Shown here: piece after piece, positions 34,283 to 44,000 of the stretch
Position numbering within the stretch: position 1 is the first letter of the stretch
How the letters are laid out: every line of letters starts with the position of its first letter
Assembly (NCBI RefSeq): GCF_002741075.1
Contig: NZ_CP016634.1
Coordinates: 2,092,501-2,156,500, forward strand
From: Pseudomonas putida
GTDB lineage: Bacteria; Pseudomonadota; Gammaproteobacteria; Pseudomonadales; Pseudomonadaceae
Direction: 5' to 3'
Length of the DNA: 64,000 nt
The notes under the pieces: generated by a model
Databases searched by the model: none
What the model saw: only the letters and a program-made list of their open reading frames with translations
What the model was told of the DNA's origin: nothing
Translations under genes and position numbers: made by a program

Positions 34283-36030
34283 AGCTCAGGCCCCATAGAG
34301 AAGTGCAAGCGGAAACCTCCGTCCTCATCCAGCGCCCGGGCCAGGTCCAAGCGCAGCGGCCCCACCGGCGAAACCCAGCGCACGCCGATACCGACGCCTG
34401 TCTTGAGGCTGGGCAGTTCCAGCGTATTGAATGAATTGCCTTGGTCGATGAACGTCGCCAAGCGCCACTTTTCGGCGACCGAGTACTGGTACTCGGCGCT
34501 GCCTGCCACCAGGTAGCGGCCACCGATACGGTCACCGTCGCTGTTTTTCGGCGACAGGCTTTGGTAGTCGTAGCCACGCACACTCTGGTCGCCACCTGCG
34601 AAAAAGCGCAGCGAAGGCGGAATGTTGTGCTGGTAGCCATTGGTGGCGCTGCCGCCGAACTGCACACGGCCAAGCAGGCGGTGGCGTTGACCGAGAGTGG
34701 TCAGGCCCTTGAGGAGCACGTTGCCGTGCAACAGATTGGTATCGGACACCAGTCCTTCTTTGGCCCCTTGCAGGTCGAACTGCAGCCGGTAGCCATTGTG
34801 CGGATCGATGCGGTTGTCGCTGCGCAGGTAAGAGAAACTGACCCCGGGCATCAACAGGTTGCTCAGGCCCGAATCATCGCCCAGGCGGTACTCTTCACGC
34901 TGGTACTTGAGCGAGACCACCCGCTGCCAGCCGCTGGGCAGCTTGCTGTGCCACTCCGGGCCCACAGTCAACAGTTTGCTCAGGGTATCGGTACCGGCGA
35001 TCTCCTCGTTCTGGTAACCGCCGGCAAAGCGCAGCTTGTCGGTCAGCGGCGGGTCGAGTGGCACGTCGTACCACAGGCCGACGTTTTGACGCGGCGCGGA
35101 CAACTCGGTCTCCCAGCCATAGCTGTGCCCTTGGGCATTGACCCAATGGCGGGTCCAGTTAGCCTTGCCGCGCGGTCCCACGTCGGTCGAGAATCCAAGG
35201 CCCAGCCCCATGGTGCGAGGTTTGCGGGTTTGCAGGTGGACATCCACCGGTATTTCTTCATTGACCGCCGCTGTGGGCGCCGCGTCGACGCGCACGCCTT
35301 CGAAATAGCCACTCGACTGGAGGTCGTTGTTGAGCTCGGCGATCAGCTCGGAGTCATAGGGTGCGCCGGGTTTGAAGGAGACCATTCGCTGCAGCAGGTC
35401 GTTGTCCAGGGGCGTGTCGCCGCCGAACGTGACAGCGCCCATGCGGTAACGTGGACCACTTTGATAGATGAGTTCGATATCGGCCACTCCCGCCTGGGGA
35501 TCGACCGACAGGCGCTGGCGTGTGAAGTGACCGCTGAAGAAACCATAACGCGAGGCCTGGTTCTGGATAAGACGTTTGGCATCTTCATAAATGCCGTGGT
35601 TGAGTGGCTCGCCTGAGCGCAAGGCCTTGCTGTCGGGAATGCGGAATGCCTTGAGTTCGCTGGCCGGTCCTTCGATGCGCACGGTGACGTTACGCAAGTG
35701 CACAGGCTCGCCGGGCTCGATGCTGATGATCAGCTGCGGGGGATGATCCTTATCGCTTGGCGGCTTGACCTCGGTGTCGATCTGCGCCTGGTAGTAGCCC
35801 AAGGCCTGGGCGGCCTTGCGCGCCTGTTCCTGGGCGCCACGACTGAATCGTAACAAGGCTTCCTCGTCGCGATTCCCGAGGCTGCCGATGTAGTTTTCGA
35901 TGTTGCTCTTGAGCGCTTTGTTGGCCGGTTTGACCTGCACCTTCAATTCGCTCTGGGCCCATGCTGCGGTACTGGCGACCCAAAGAATCAGGCCCCAGGT
36001 TAGTCTTCCTGAATACGTCATGCGGCGCAT
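34279..36030 (-). CDS. tamA: Translocation and assembly module outer membrane protein TamA
   Basis: A 583-residue Omp85 protein: a signal peptide (MRRMTYSGRLTWGLILWVAS then TAAWA), three POTRA domains up to about residue 270 (including VHLRNVTVRIEGPA and YRMGAVTFGGDTPLD), and a 16-strand barrel with the conserved FFAGGDQSVRGYDYQ segment (VRGY lid-lock motif). The start at 36030 or three codons later at 36021 both keep the leader. It partners TamB, whose gene overlaps by 4 bp. The open frame further upstream lacks leader character. Confidence 0.93.
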   Translation of the reverse strand: MRRMTYSGRLTWGLILWVASTAAWAQSELKVQVKPANKALKSNIENYIGSLGNRDEEALLRFSRGAQEQARKAAQALGYYQAQIDTEVKPPSDKDHPPQLIISIEPGEPVHLRNVTVRIEGPASELKAFRIPDSKALRSGEPLNHGIYEDAKRLIQNQASRYGFFSGHFTRQRLSVDPQAGVADIELIYQSGPRYRMGAVTFGGDTPLDNDLLQRMVSFKPGAPYDSELIAELNNDLQSSGYFEGVRVDAAPTAAVNEEIPVDVHLQTRKPRTMGLGLGFSTDVGPRGKANWTRHWVNAQGHSYGWETELSAPRQNVGLWYDVPLDPPLTDKLRFAGGYQNEEIAGTDTLSKLLTVGPEWHSKLPSGWQRVVSLKYQREEYRLGDDSGLSNLLMPGVSFSYLRSDNRIDPHNGYRLQFDLQGAKEGLVSDTNLLHGNVLLKGLTTLGQRHRLLGRVQFGGSATNGYQHNIPPSLRFFAGGDQSVRGYDYQSLSPKNSDGDRIGGRYLVAGSAEYQYSVAEKWRLATFIDQGNSFNTLELPSLKTGVGIGVRWVSPVGPLRLDLARALDEDGGFRLHFSMGPEL

Positions 36031-36073
36031 GCTACCAGAGGCGACCCGTTCAGGGTGTCGCTTGTCGAACGTC

Positions 36074-36724
36074 TTACCCAATCGCACTCTCCCTGAACGC
36101 CGGATTGGGGCGCATGAAAACGCGCTCACGGATCGGTCCTACCGCGATCTCTCCCACTTCCTGATAGCCCACACGCTGGTAGAACGCCAGAAAATGGGCA
36201 TTTCCAGTATTGAGCACCACGCCTTGGCTTGTCGGGTCTTCGTCGCACCAATCATGTACAGCTTGTAACAATTGTTCTCCATAACGTTGCCGCTGATACC
36301 GCGGATGCACGCCCACCAGCGACAGCACATGCACCCCGCCTGGTGGCAAGGCACTGGACAGGGCTGCTTGGTAATCCAGGTAGCGGCGGGTGCAGCGTAT
36401 ACCCGTGCCGAGGATCATGCGCAGACGCCAGGCCCAGCTGTCGGTCACGCCCAGGCGCCGCAGCGAGGGCACGATCAGCGCGAGACCGACCAGCGTGTCG
36501 TTCACCAACACGCCGATGGCGGGCAGTTGAAGGTAGAAGTGCTGCCGCACCCATTCACGCAGCATCATTCGAAGGCGTCGTTCATACCCTGGGCGCTGGG
36601 CCTCGAAGACATAGGCCAGCGTTGGGTCGTGACGATAGGCGTGATACAGCAACGAGCGCACCTCGCGGTGGTATCCATCATCGAGCAGACAGACACGGGC
36701 CGAGGTGGCAGTGACGTCGGGCAT
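36074..36724 (-). CDS. GNAT family N-acetyltransferase
   Basis: A 216-residue single-domain acetyltransferase. The acetyl-CoA motif A appears as VLSLVGVHPRYQRQRYGEQLLQAV (ends VLSLVGVHP and YGEQLLQAV) with the Q/RxxGxG-equivalent RQRYGE, where Tyr replaces the first Gly. The C-terminal FYQRVGYQEVGE is the usual motif B end. AGGAGG lies 9-10 bases before the ATG at 36724. It precedes tamA by 43 bp in the same direction, a common pairing with no known functional reason. The substrate is unknown. Confidence 0.85.
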   Translation of the reverse strand: MPDVTATSARVCLLDDGYHREVRSLLYHAYRHDPTLAYVFEAQRPGYERRLRMMLREWVRQHFYLQLPAIGVLVNDTLVGLALIVPSLRRLGVTDSWAWRLRMILGTGIRCTRRYLDYQAALSSALPPGGVHVLSLVGVHPRYQRQRYGEQLLQAVHDWCDEDPTSQGVVLNTGNAHFLAFYQRVGYQEVGEIAVGPIRERVFMRPNPAFRESAIG

Positions 36725-36884
36725 TGCGGGCGATCCTCCTGGAAGGGACATGGCGGCCTGGAAACACCTTGAGTGTATCGTTTCAGCTGCCTTGGCACGT
36801 TAGCAGCCTGGACCATAGGGTGCCATGCTGGTGATGGTGGCCGATGTCAGCTAGCATCCCTGCTTTTATCAGGATTATCTTTCA

Positions 36885-37697
36885 ATGAAGATCGTCTCGT
36901 TCAACATCAATGGCTTGCGCGCACGCCCCCATCAACTGGCGGCACTGATCGACAAGCACCAGCCGGACGTCATCGGCCTGCAGGAAACCAAAGTCAGCGA
37001 CGATCAGTTTCCGTTGGCCGATGTGCAGGCCCTGGGTTATCACGTGCACTATCACGGTCAAAAAGGCCACTATGGCGTCGCCCTGCTCTCGCGTCGTGAA
37101 CCTCTGTCGTTGTTCAAAGGCTTCGCCGGTGATGAAGAGGATGCCCAGCGCCGTTTCATTTGGGGCACCTTTGCCGATGCCCAGGGCACCCCGATCACTG
37201 TCATGAACGGTTATTTCCCGCAGGGAGAAAGCCGTGACCACCCGACCAAGTTTCCGGCCAAGCAACGTTTCTACGGGGATCTGCAGGCGTTGCTCGAAGG
37301 CCAGTTCAGCCGCGAACAACCCTTGCTGGTGATGGGCGACATGAACATTTCGCCCCAGGACTGCGATATCGGTATCGGCCCGGACAACGCCAAGCGCTGG
37401 CTGCGCACGGGCAAGTGCAGTTTCCTGCCAGAGGAGCGCGAATGGATGGAACGGTTGAAGGACTGGGGGTTGGTCGACAGCTTCCGACACTTGCATCCTG
37501 AGGTGGATGACCGGTTCAGTTGGTTCGACTATCGCAGCCGGGGGTTCGAGGATGAGCCTAAGCGTGGGCTGCGCATCGACTTGATCATGGCGTCGCAGGG
37601 GTTGGTGTCGCGGCTCAAGGCGGCGGGGGTCGACTATGAATTGCGAGGGATGGAGAAGCCTTCGGATCATGCGCCTATTTGGTTGGAGCTGGGGTGA
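36885..37697 (+). CDS. xthA: Exonuclease III (AP endonuclease)
   Basis: A 270-residue EEP-family nuclease of base excision repair that cleaves abasic sites and 3' blocked ends. Motifs: [25 protein letters not shown] (metal Glu), [25 protein letters not shown] (Asp/Asn), and [10 protein letters not shown] (catalytic Asp-His). Length matches ExoA/XthA proteins. AGGATTATCTTTCA precedes the start. It is transcribed alone, followed by a repeat-rich gap. Confidence 0.93.
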   Translation: MKIVSFNINGLRARPHQLAALIDKHQPDVIGLQETKVSDDQFPLADVQALGYHVHYHGQKGHYGVALLSRREPLSLFKGFAGDEEDAQRRFIWGTFADAQGTPITVMNGYFPQGESRDHPTKFPAKQRFYGDLQALLEGQFSREQPLLVMGDMNISPQDCDIGIGPDNAKRWLRTGKCSFLPEEREWMERLKDWGLVDSFRHLHPEVDDRFSWFDYRSRGFEDEPKRGLRIDLIMASQGLVSRLKAAGVDYELRGMEKPSDHAPIWLELG

Positions 37698-37800
37698 GGG
37701 GCTTGGGCTTTGAACTCATCGGTGTAGTTACGGCGAGTACGTGGGTACATGGCAACCTCCAGGATAGCGATGTAAGTATCGCTTCTTGGCGTCCGTTGTC

Positions 37801-37946
37801 ATGGGACAGGCCCAGCAAAAACCGCTGGCTCCCACATACGGCCCGGAGCGTAGCGCAGGGGCCGTGTGCGGGGGCGCTGCGGCTTTGGTTACTTTGGCCA
37901 AGACCAAAGTGACCCGCCGTAAAGGCGGAAAGGTGACTAACCGTCG
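37801..37946. repeat. Pseudomonas intergenic repeat with two hairpins
   Basis: In the 297-bp gap after xthA, a stem TTACTTTGG (37889-37897) / CCAAAGTGA (37904-37912), one mismatch, is followed by a second hairpin CCGCC-GTAAA-GGCGG (37914-37928). Upstream lie CAGCAAAAACCGCTGGCTCC and GGCCCGGAGCG with GCGCAGGGGCCGTG. The TTTGGCCAAGACCAAAGTGA block recurs in Pseudomonas genomes in my memory, where it yields spurious GQSNQSRSA-type frames. It may end transcription of xthA or the opposite regulator gene. Confidence 0.6.
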
Positions 37947-37994
37947 ATAAATCAAACGGATAAGCCCACAACCTAAAAAACCACCAATCACCAA

Positions 37995-38372
37995 TCACCG
38001 CAAAAGAATCTGAATCTGCTCCCGCAAACTATCCAGATCAAACGGCTTGGCCAATATCGGCGCACGCCGCGCAATAGGGCTCTGGCATTCGCGAATCTCC
38101 GCCGGATACCCACTGATGAAAATCACCTTCAGGTCCGGCCGCAATTTGACCGCCGGCTCGGCGATCTCTACGCCCGAAACCCCGCCCGGCAATCGAAAAT
38201 CCGTCACCATCAAATCCAGATGCGGCTTGCTCGCCAAAATGGCGAAGGCCTGCTCACCGTCTTCGGCCACGAGCACGTGATACCCCTCCCCAGCCAGGTA
38301 ATCACGCAGGATCATGCGAATCGCCGGTTCATCCTCGACGATCAATACGACATCTTGTGCATCTTCACTCAT
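37995..38372 (-). CDS. Single-domain response regulator (receiver)
   Basis: A 125-residue stand-alone receiver: VVLIVEDEPAIRM (acidic pocket), phospho-acceptor Asp58 in LMVTDFRLPGG, Ser/Thr at IFISGYPAE and Lys in ILAKPFDLDSL. There is no output domain. The start at 38372 (MSEDAQDV) removes a weak 14-residue extension. It is the last gene of the leftward signalling block and lies 44 bp after a hybrid kinase gene. The receiver type resembles those acting as phosphate sinks or relays for hybrid kinases. Confidence 0.85.
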   Translation of the reverse strand: MSEDAQDVVLIVEDEPAIRMILRDYLAGEGYHVLVAEDGEQAFAILASKPHLDLMVTDFRLPGGVSGVEIAEPAVKLRPDLKVIFISGYPAEIRECQSPIARRAPILAKPFDLDSLREQIQILLR

Positions 38373-38416
38373 GACTTTGCCTTGGTATTCAATAACTTGG
38401 CTATCAGACCCCAACC

Positions 38417-39643
38417 TCAGGCTGAGGTTGCCTGCGTCTGGTCGCTTTGTTGTCGCTGTGTCGCCAACGGCAAATAAAGGCTGAACGTCGCGCCGTGGCC
38501 CTCTTCGCTGTCGACATGGATGCGGCCGCCGTGGGCCTGGGCGATCTGCTCGGAGATATACAGCCCTAGCCCCAGGCCTGCGCTGGACTGCTGCGCCGCA
38601 ACGCGTTCGAACTGCTGGAAGATACGCTGCTGGTTGGCCGCGCTGATGCCGATCCCTTGATCCTGCACCTGCACGCAGGCCATGGCGTCCTGCTCGAACA
38701 CCCGCACCCGCACCGGACGTCGCTCACCATAACGCAACGCATTGGACAACAGATTGGCCACCACTTGCTCAATCCTGAACTCGTCCCACTCTCCCGGTAC
38801 CGCTTCACAACGCTCCAATTCAATATGGGTTTCCAGCGCCGTGGCCTGTGCCGCGAAGTTCTCCACCAAGCCCTGTACCAATTGAGCGAGGTCGAACGCT
38901 TTGGGGCGGATCGACAGCTTGCCAGTACGAATGCGCGAAACATCGAGCATATCCTCGATCAAACGGATCAAGCTGTTGATCTGCCGTTCGTCACGCTCGA
39001 CCATCGCCCGCAACCGTTCTTCGCTGAACGCCGCCGTATTGCCCTTGGCCAGGTGCATCTTGCGTAGCTGCGTTTCCAGGATCAGGCCGTTGAGCGGTGT
39101 GCGCACCTCATGGGAGACGATCGACATGAAGTCGTCGCGCATGCGTACCGCACGCTCCAGCTCGGCTCGCGCCACTTCAAGCTCAGCCAGCAACTGCGCC
39201 TGCTCCTGACGACTGCGCTCCAGGGCATCCAGCTGACGTCCCAATGCCTTGCGCTGGCGGAACAGGTCGACAAAGACCGAGACCTTGCTCTTGACCGCCA
39301 GGGTATCCAGGGGTTTGTGCATGAAGTCAACAGCGCCGCTTTCATAGCCCTTGAAGGCGTAGTTCATCTCGCGACCCGCCGCACTGACGAAGACGATCGG
39401 GATGTTCTTGGTCTTTTCCGTGCCTCGCATCAGCTCCGCCAGCTCGAACCCATTCATACCAGGCATCTGCACATCGAGGATGGCCAGCGCGAACTCATGT
39501 TCGAGCAACAAGGACAGCGCCTGCTCGGCGGACTGGGCCCGGTGCACTTCACGGTCCTCACCCTGGATAAGGGCCTCAAGGGCCAGTAGGTTTTCTGTCA
39601 GATCGTCAACGATCAACAGTTTGGCGGTGATATCGCTCAACAT
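38417..39643 (-). CDS. Receiver-linked histidine kinase (REC-HisKA-HATPase), soluble
   Basis: A 408-residue cytosolic protein with an unusual order: an N-terminal receiver (LLIVDDLTENL, Asp57 in ILDVQMPGMNG, Lys in DFMHKPLDT), a coiled linker with QEQAQLLAELEVARAEL, then HisKA with His178 in MSIVSHEVRTPLNG and a HATPase domain (NLLSNALRYG, DQGIGIS, SSAGLGLGLYIS). No membrane helix is present, so its kinase activity is probably controlled by phosphorylation of its own receiver. It overlaps the CheB gene by seven bases. Confidence 0.88.
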   Translation of the reverse strand: MLSDITAKLLIVDDLTENLLALEALIQGEDREVHRAQSAEQALSLLLEHEFALAILDVQMPGMNGFELAELMRGTEKTKNIPIVFVSAAGREMNYAFKGYESGAVDFMHKPLDTLAVKSKVSVFVDLFRQRKALGRQLDALERSRQEQAQLLAELEVARAELERAVRMRDDFMSIVSHEVRTPLNGLILETQLRKMHLAKGNTAAFSEERLRAMVERDERQINSLIRLIEDMLDVSRIRTGKLSIRPKAFDLAQLVQGLVENFAAQATALETHIELERCEAVPGEWDEFRIEQVVANLLSNALRYGERRPVRVRVFEQDAMACVQVQDQGIGISAANQQRIFQQFERVAAQQSSAGLGLGLYISEQIAQAHGGRIHVDSEEGHGATFSLYLPLATQRQQSDQTQATSA

Positions 39644-40212
39644 GCGCGCGGTTCCAGGGTAGCGAGCAGATGCCCGATACCGCTCAGGGAAAGTATATGG
39701 TCGGGCTGTTGCAAGGCCACCGCGGCCTCCGGCATCAGCGCGACCTGTGCGTCGCGGGGGTCCTGGACCACAGTCCGGCCTCCGCTGTTCTTGATCTGGA
39801 GCAGGCCTTGGGCACCATCTTCGTTGGCGCCGGTGAGTAGCACGCCCAGAAGGCCGGCACCATAGGCATCAGCCGCCGACTGGAACAAATAATCGATCGC
39901 CGGGCGGGAGAAGTGCACCGGCTCTTCCTGACTCAACGACAGGCTCAGATCGCGCTCCACCGACAAATGGTAACCGGGCCCGGCGACGTAGATCAGCCCG
40001 GGAGCGATGCTTTCCTTGTCACGGGCCTCGCGTACCGGTCGATGAATCCGTCGTTGCAGCACGCTGGCCAGCTGGCTGTGGCGCTCGTCGGGCAGGTGCA
40101 ACACGCACAGCACCGGGATGGCGAAGCCTTCAGGCAACCCGCCCAGCACTTGGAGCAGCGCCGCGACACCGCCCGCCGAAGCACCGACGACCACCGCCTC
40201 CACGCCATTCAT
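39637..40212 (-). CDS. CheB-type methylesterase domain protein without receiver
   Basis: A 191-residue protein equal to the catalytic half of CheB. The triad is visible: Ser12 in GASAGG, His39 in CVLHLPDE and Asp132 in TGANEDGA. CheB usually hydrolyses glutamyl methyl esters on chemoreceptors and is activated by a fused receiver, which is missing here, so control must come from partners. It overlaps the CheR gene by 4 bp (ATGA) and the downstream kinase gene by 7 bp. Confidence 0.88.
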   Translation of the reverse strand: MNGVEAVVVGASAGGVAALLQVLGGLPEGFAIPVLCVLHLPDERHSQLASVLQRRIHRPVREARDKESIAPGLIYVAGPGYHLSVERDLSLSLSQEEPVHFSRPAIDYLFQSAADAYGAGLLGVLLTGANEDGAQGLLQIKNSGGRTVVQDPRDAQVALMPEAAVALQQPDHILSLSGIGHLLATLEPRAC

Positions 40213-41030
40213 GACTTGCGATAGATCCGTTCAGGCCGCACGAGTGGCTCAAACCGCTCGCTATAGGCGGAAAAATCCAAGGATTCCTTGCTGCCCAGCA
40301 ACAGGAACCCGCGATGGCACAAAGACTCATGGAACAGGCCAAGGGCTCGGTCCTGCAAGGCCTTGTTGAAATAGATCAGGACATTGCGACAGGACACCAG
40401 CTGGGTTTCGGAAAACACGCTGTCGGTGGCCAGACTATGGTCGGCGAAGGTCACGTTCTCGCGCAGGCTGCTGTCGATGATCGCGTTACCGTAGGCAGCG
40501 GTGTAGTACTCGGACAAGTCCCGACGTCCTCCGGCCTTGCGGTAGTTCTCGGCGTAGACCTGCATATCCCGCAGGGGATAGATGCCCTGCTTGGCCTTTT
40601 CCAGCGAATGTGGGTTGATGTCGGTGGCATAGAGAATGGTGCGCTCCAGCAACCCTTCTTCGCGCAACAGGATCGCCATCGAGTAGACCTCTTCGCCTGT
40701 GCTGCAACCGGCGATCCACACCTTGAGCGACGGCCAGGTGCGCAGCAACGGCACCACCTCCCTGCGCAGGGCCAGGAAGTGCTCAGGATCCCGGAACATC
40801 TCGCTGACCGGAATCGTCAGGAACTGCAGCAACTGCATGAACATCGCAGGGTCGTGCAGAACCCGCTCCTGCAGGGCCGACACCGTGCGGCAATCGAACT
40901 GGCGCACGGCATGCAGGATTCGGCGCTTGATCGAGGCCCCGGAATAATCGCGGAAATCGTAGCTGTACTTGAGGTAGATCGCCTCGATCAACAGCCGGAT
41001 CTCGATATCGGTGTTGCGTTCGTTGCTCAA
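40209..41030 (-). CDS. CheR-type glutamate methyltransferase
   Basis: A 273-residue SAM-dependent methyltransferase with the CheR N-terminal helical domain (YDFRDYSGASIKRRIL), SAM-binding loop KVWIAGCSTGEEVYSMAI, ILYATDINPHSLEKA and LVSCRNVLIYFNK. I prefer a TTG start at 41030: GGAG lies five bases upstream, and the codon overlaps the stop of the upstream hybrid kinase (TTGA). An in-frame ATG at 41054 has no ribosome site. The targets would normally be chemoreceptors, none of which is encoded here. Confidence 0.87.
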   Translation of the reverse strand: MSNERNTDIEIRLLIEAIYLKYSYDFRDYSGASIKRRILHAVRQFDCRTVSALQERVLHDPAMFMQLLQFLTIPVSEMFRDPEHFLALRREVVPLLRTWPSLKVWIAGCSTGEEVYSMAILLREEGLLERTILYATDINPHSLEKAKQGIYPLRDMQVYAENYRKAGGRRDLSEYYTAAYGNAIIDSSLRENVTFADHSLATDSVFSETQLVSCRNVLIYFNKALQDRALGLFHESLCHRGFLLLGSKESLDFSAYSERFEPLVRPERIYRKS

Positions 41031-44000
41031 ATTCGCTCCAGTTGTGGCAGCCATACGCGGATCAGGGAAAACAAGCGGTCAAGCTCGATCGGCTTGGCCA
41101 GGTAGTCGTTGGCACCGGCCTGCAGGCAGCGTTGCTGGTCATCCTTCATGGCCTTGGCGGTCACGGCAATGATCGGCAGCTTGCGCCAGCGCGGTTGCTG
41201 GCGAATCAAACGGGTAGCCTCATAGCCGTCCATCTCGGGCATCATGACATCCATCAGCACAAGGTCGATGTCTGGATGTTGCTCCAGTCGCTCGATCGCC
41301 TCACGCCCATTGCGACCGATCTCGACGATGGCGCCTTTGTGTTCCAGGGCGCTGGTCAAGGCGAAGATATTGCGCACGTCATCGTCCACCAGCAGGATCT
41401 TGCGCCCCTCGAATACCTTGTCACGACTGCGTGCGGTCTTGAGCATGCGTTGGCGCTCATGGGAGAGCTGCGACTCGACCTTGTGCAGGAACAACGTGAC
41501 CTCATCGAGCAGCCGCTCAGGCGAGCGTGCGCCCTTGATGATGATCGAGCGCGAATACTTGAGCAGGTCGGCTTCCTCCTCACGGGTGAGGTTGCGTCCG
41601 GTATAGACAATCACCGGCGGGAAGGCACGGATCGTCTCGGACGTCATGCGCTTGAGCAACTCATTGCCCAGCATGTCCGGCAGCTTGAGGTCGATGATCA
41701 TGCAGTCGTAGATATTCTCGCGCAGCAGCGCCAGGGCATCCTGGGCCAGGGCCACCGCGGTGATCTCGATATCCTCGTCGCCGATCAGGCGGGCGATGCT
41801 TTCGCGCTGCAGATCATCGTCCTCTACGAGCAGGATGTGCTTGAGCTTCTGGGTGAGCTTGGCTTCCAGGCGACCGAACACCGCCTTGAGCTCTTCGCGG
41901 CTGGCTGGTTTGACCGCATACCCCACCGCGCCCATGTGCATGGCCGCTTCGATGCGGTCCTCCACCGAGATGACATGCACCGGGATGTGCCGGGTGCTGG
42001 CCTGCTCCTTGAGCCGTTGCAGCACCGTCAGCCCCGAATGGTCGGGCAGACGCATGTCCAGCAGAATGGCGTCCGGCGTGTACTGGGCAGCGAGCGCGTA
42101 GCCCTCGTCGGCCCCTTGGGCCACCAGGCAGCTGTACCCTAGTTCATGGGCAAGGTCGTAGAGAATACGGGCGAAACTCGGCTCGTCCTCCACCACCAGG
42201 ATGCAGCGATTGGCGAACGGAGCCTGCTCGCGGTCGTCGGCGAAAGCCGGTGCCTTGGCAGGTAGCGGCGAGGCAGCCACCGCTGGCTGGGGAGTCGGTG
42301 CGCTGACCTGCGGCGCAGGGGCTGGGGTCTGGCCGACCTCAAGCTGCTCCGGCAGGACCAGGCTGAATGCACTGCCCTGCCCTGGCGTACTCTGGACCGT
42401 GATCTGCCCGCCCAGCAGCCGTGCCAGATCGCGGGAAATCGACAATCCAAGGCCAGTGCCACCGTAGCGACGATTGCTGGTGCCATCGACCTGGTGGAAG
42501 GCATCGAAGATCGCCTGGTGCTCATCGGTCGCGATGCCGATGCCCGTGTCACGTACGGTGAAGACGACGCCGCGGTCGTCCTGTTGGTCGATGGTCAGAC
42601 TGACCTTTCCGTGCTCGGTGAACTTGATGGCGTTGGACAGCAGGTTCTTCAGGATCTGCTCCAGGCGCTGGCGGTCGGTGAGCAGCGTTGCCGGTACCCG
42701 GGGTTCGAGTTGCACGTCGAACGCCAGGCCTTTGTCCTGGGCCAGTGGCTGGAACAGACCACGCAAGCCATCGGCCAGACTCTGGATCTGGGTGACCTGC
42801 GGCCGCACTTCGAGCTTGCCGGCCTCGACCTTGGCGATGTCGAGAATATCGTTGATCAGGTTGAGCAAGTCGTTGCCCGCCGAATAGATGGATTCGGCGA
42901 ACTTGACCTGCTCGCCGGTCAAATTGCCCTCGGCGTTCTCGGCCAGCAACTTGGCCAGGATCAGCGAGCTATTGAGCGGCGTGCGCAGCTCGTGGGACAT
43001 GTTGGCGAGAAACTCGGACTTGTAGCGATTGGTGCGCTGCAGATCTTCGGCGCGGGCCTGCAGTTCCATCTGTGCCTGGTTGAGCTCGGCATTCTTGCGG
43101 CCCAGCGCATCGGTGCGCTCGGCCAACTGCTCGTTGGTCTGCTCAAGCTCCGCCTGCTGGGTCTCCAGGTGCGCCTGGGACTCCTTGAGCACCCGCGACT
43201 GCTCCTCGAGCTCCTCGTTGGCGGTCTTGAGTTCTTCCTGCTGTACTTGCAGCTCTTCGTTGAGCTGTTGGGTTTCTGCCAGCACCTGCTGCAGGCGGTG
43301 GCGGTAACGTGCACTTTCGATGCTGATGCCCAGGCTGCCCGCCACCTGCTGCAGCAGCTCCACATCGCGCTCCTGCAAAGGCCGCAGGAACCCCAGTTCC
43401 AGCACACCATTGACCTGGCCATCGTCGTGGGTCGGCATCAACAAAGCACTGCGTGGCAGGCCACTGCCCAGGCTCGAGCTCAGGCGCAGATAGTCCTCGG
43501 GCAGGTTGTCCAGGCGCAACGGTGCCAACTGGCGGACCGCCTGGTCCAACAGCCCACCCTGACGGGCCGACGACGGCCCTGGGGCCTGATCGGCGTCCAG
43601 GCCATAGCAGGCCATCCGCACCAGTTGTCCTTGTTCGTCTCGCACATGGAAGGCGCCGACCACGCTGCCCAGATAGCTTGCGAAAAAGCGCAGGATATTG
43701 TCGCCGAGCATCGGCAGGGTCAGCTGGCCCAGCACCTGCCCGGCCAGTTGGGTCTGGCCACTGCGCAGCCAGGCCTGGTGCTCCAGGCGTTCGGTGGCGC
43801 GGCGCTGGGCCTGCAGGTTGTCCACGTAGCTGTTCGACAGCAGCAGCAGGTCGCGACGTCCAAGGTAGGCCAGCAACGCGCTGAGCGTGACGATGAACAA
43901 CACAAAGCCTGTGATCGCCCAGACCGTGACGCTCTTGACCTTCTCGTTGCGCGCCATGCGCAGTTGCTGCTCGCTGACGATTAAATCGTCGAACTCCTTG

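Noticed and set aside
37675..37998. Short minus-strand frame GQSNQSRSAPAHGPC in the gap after xthA
   Set aside because: It is the translation of the dual-hairpin repeat and recurs as a spurious frame in other genomes.
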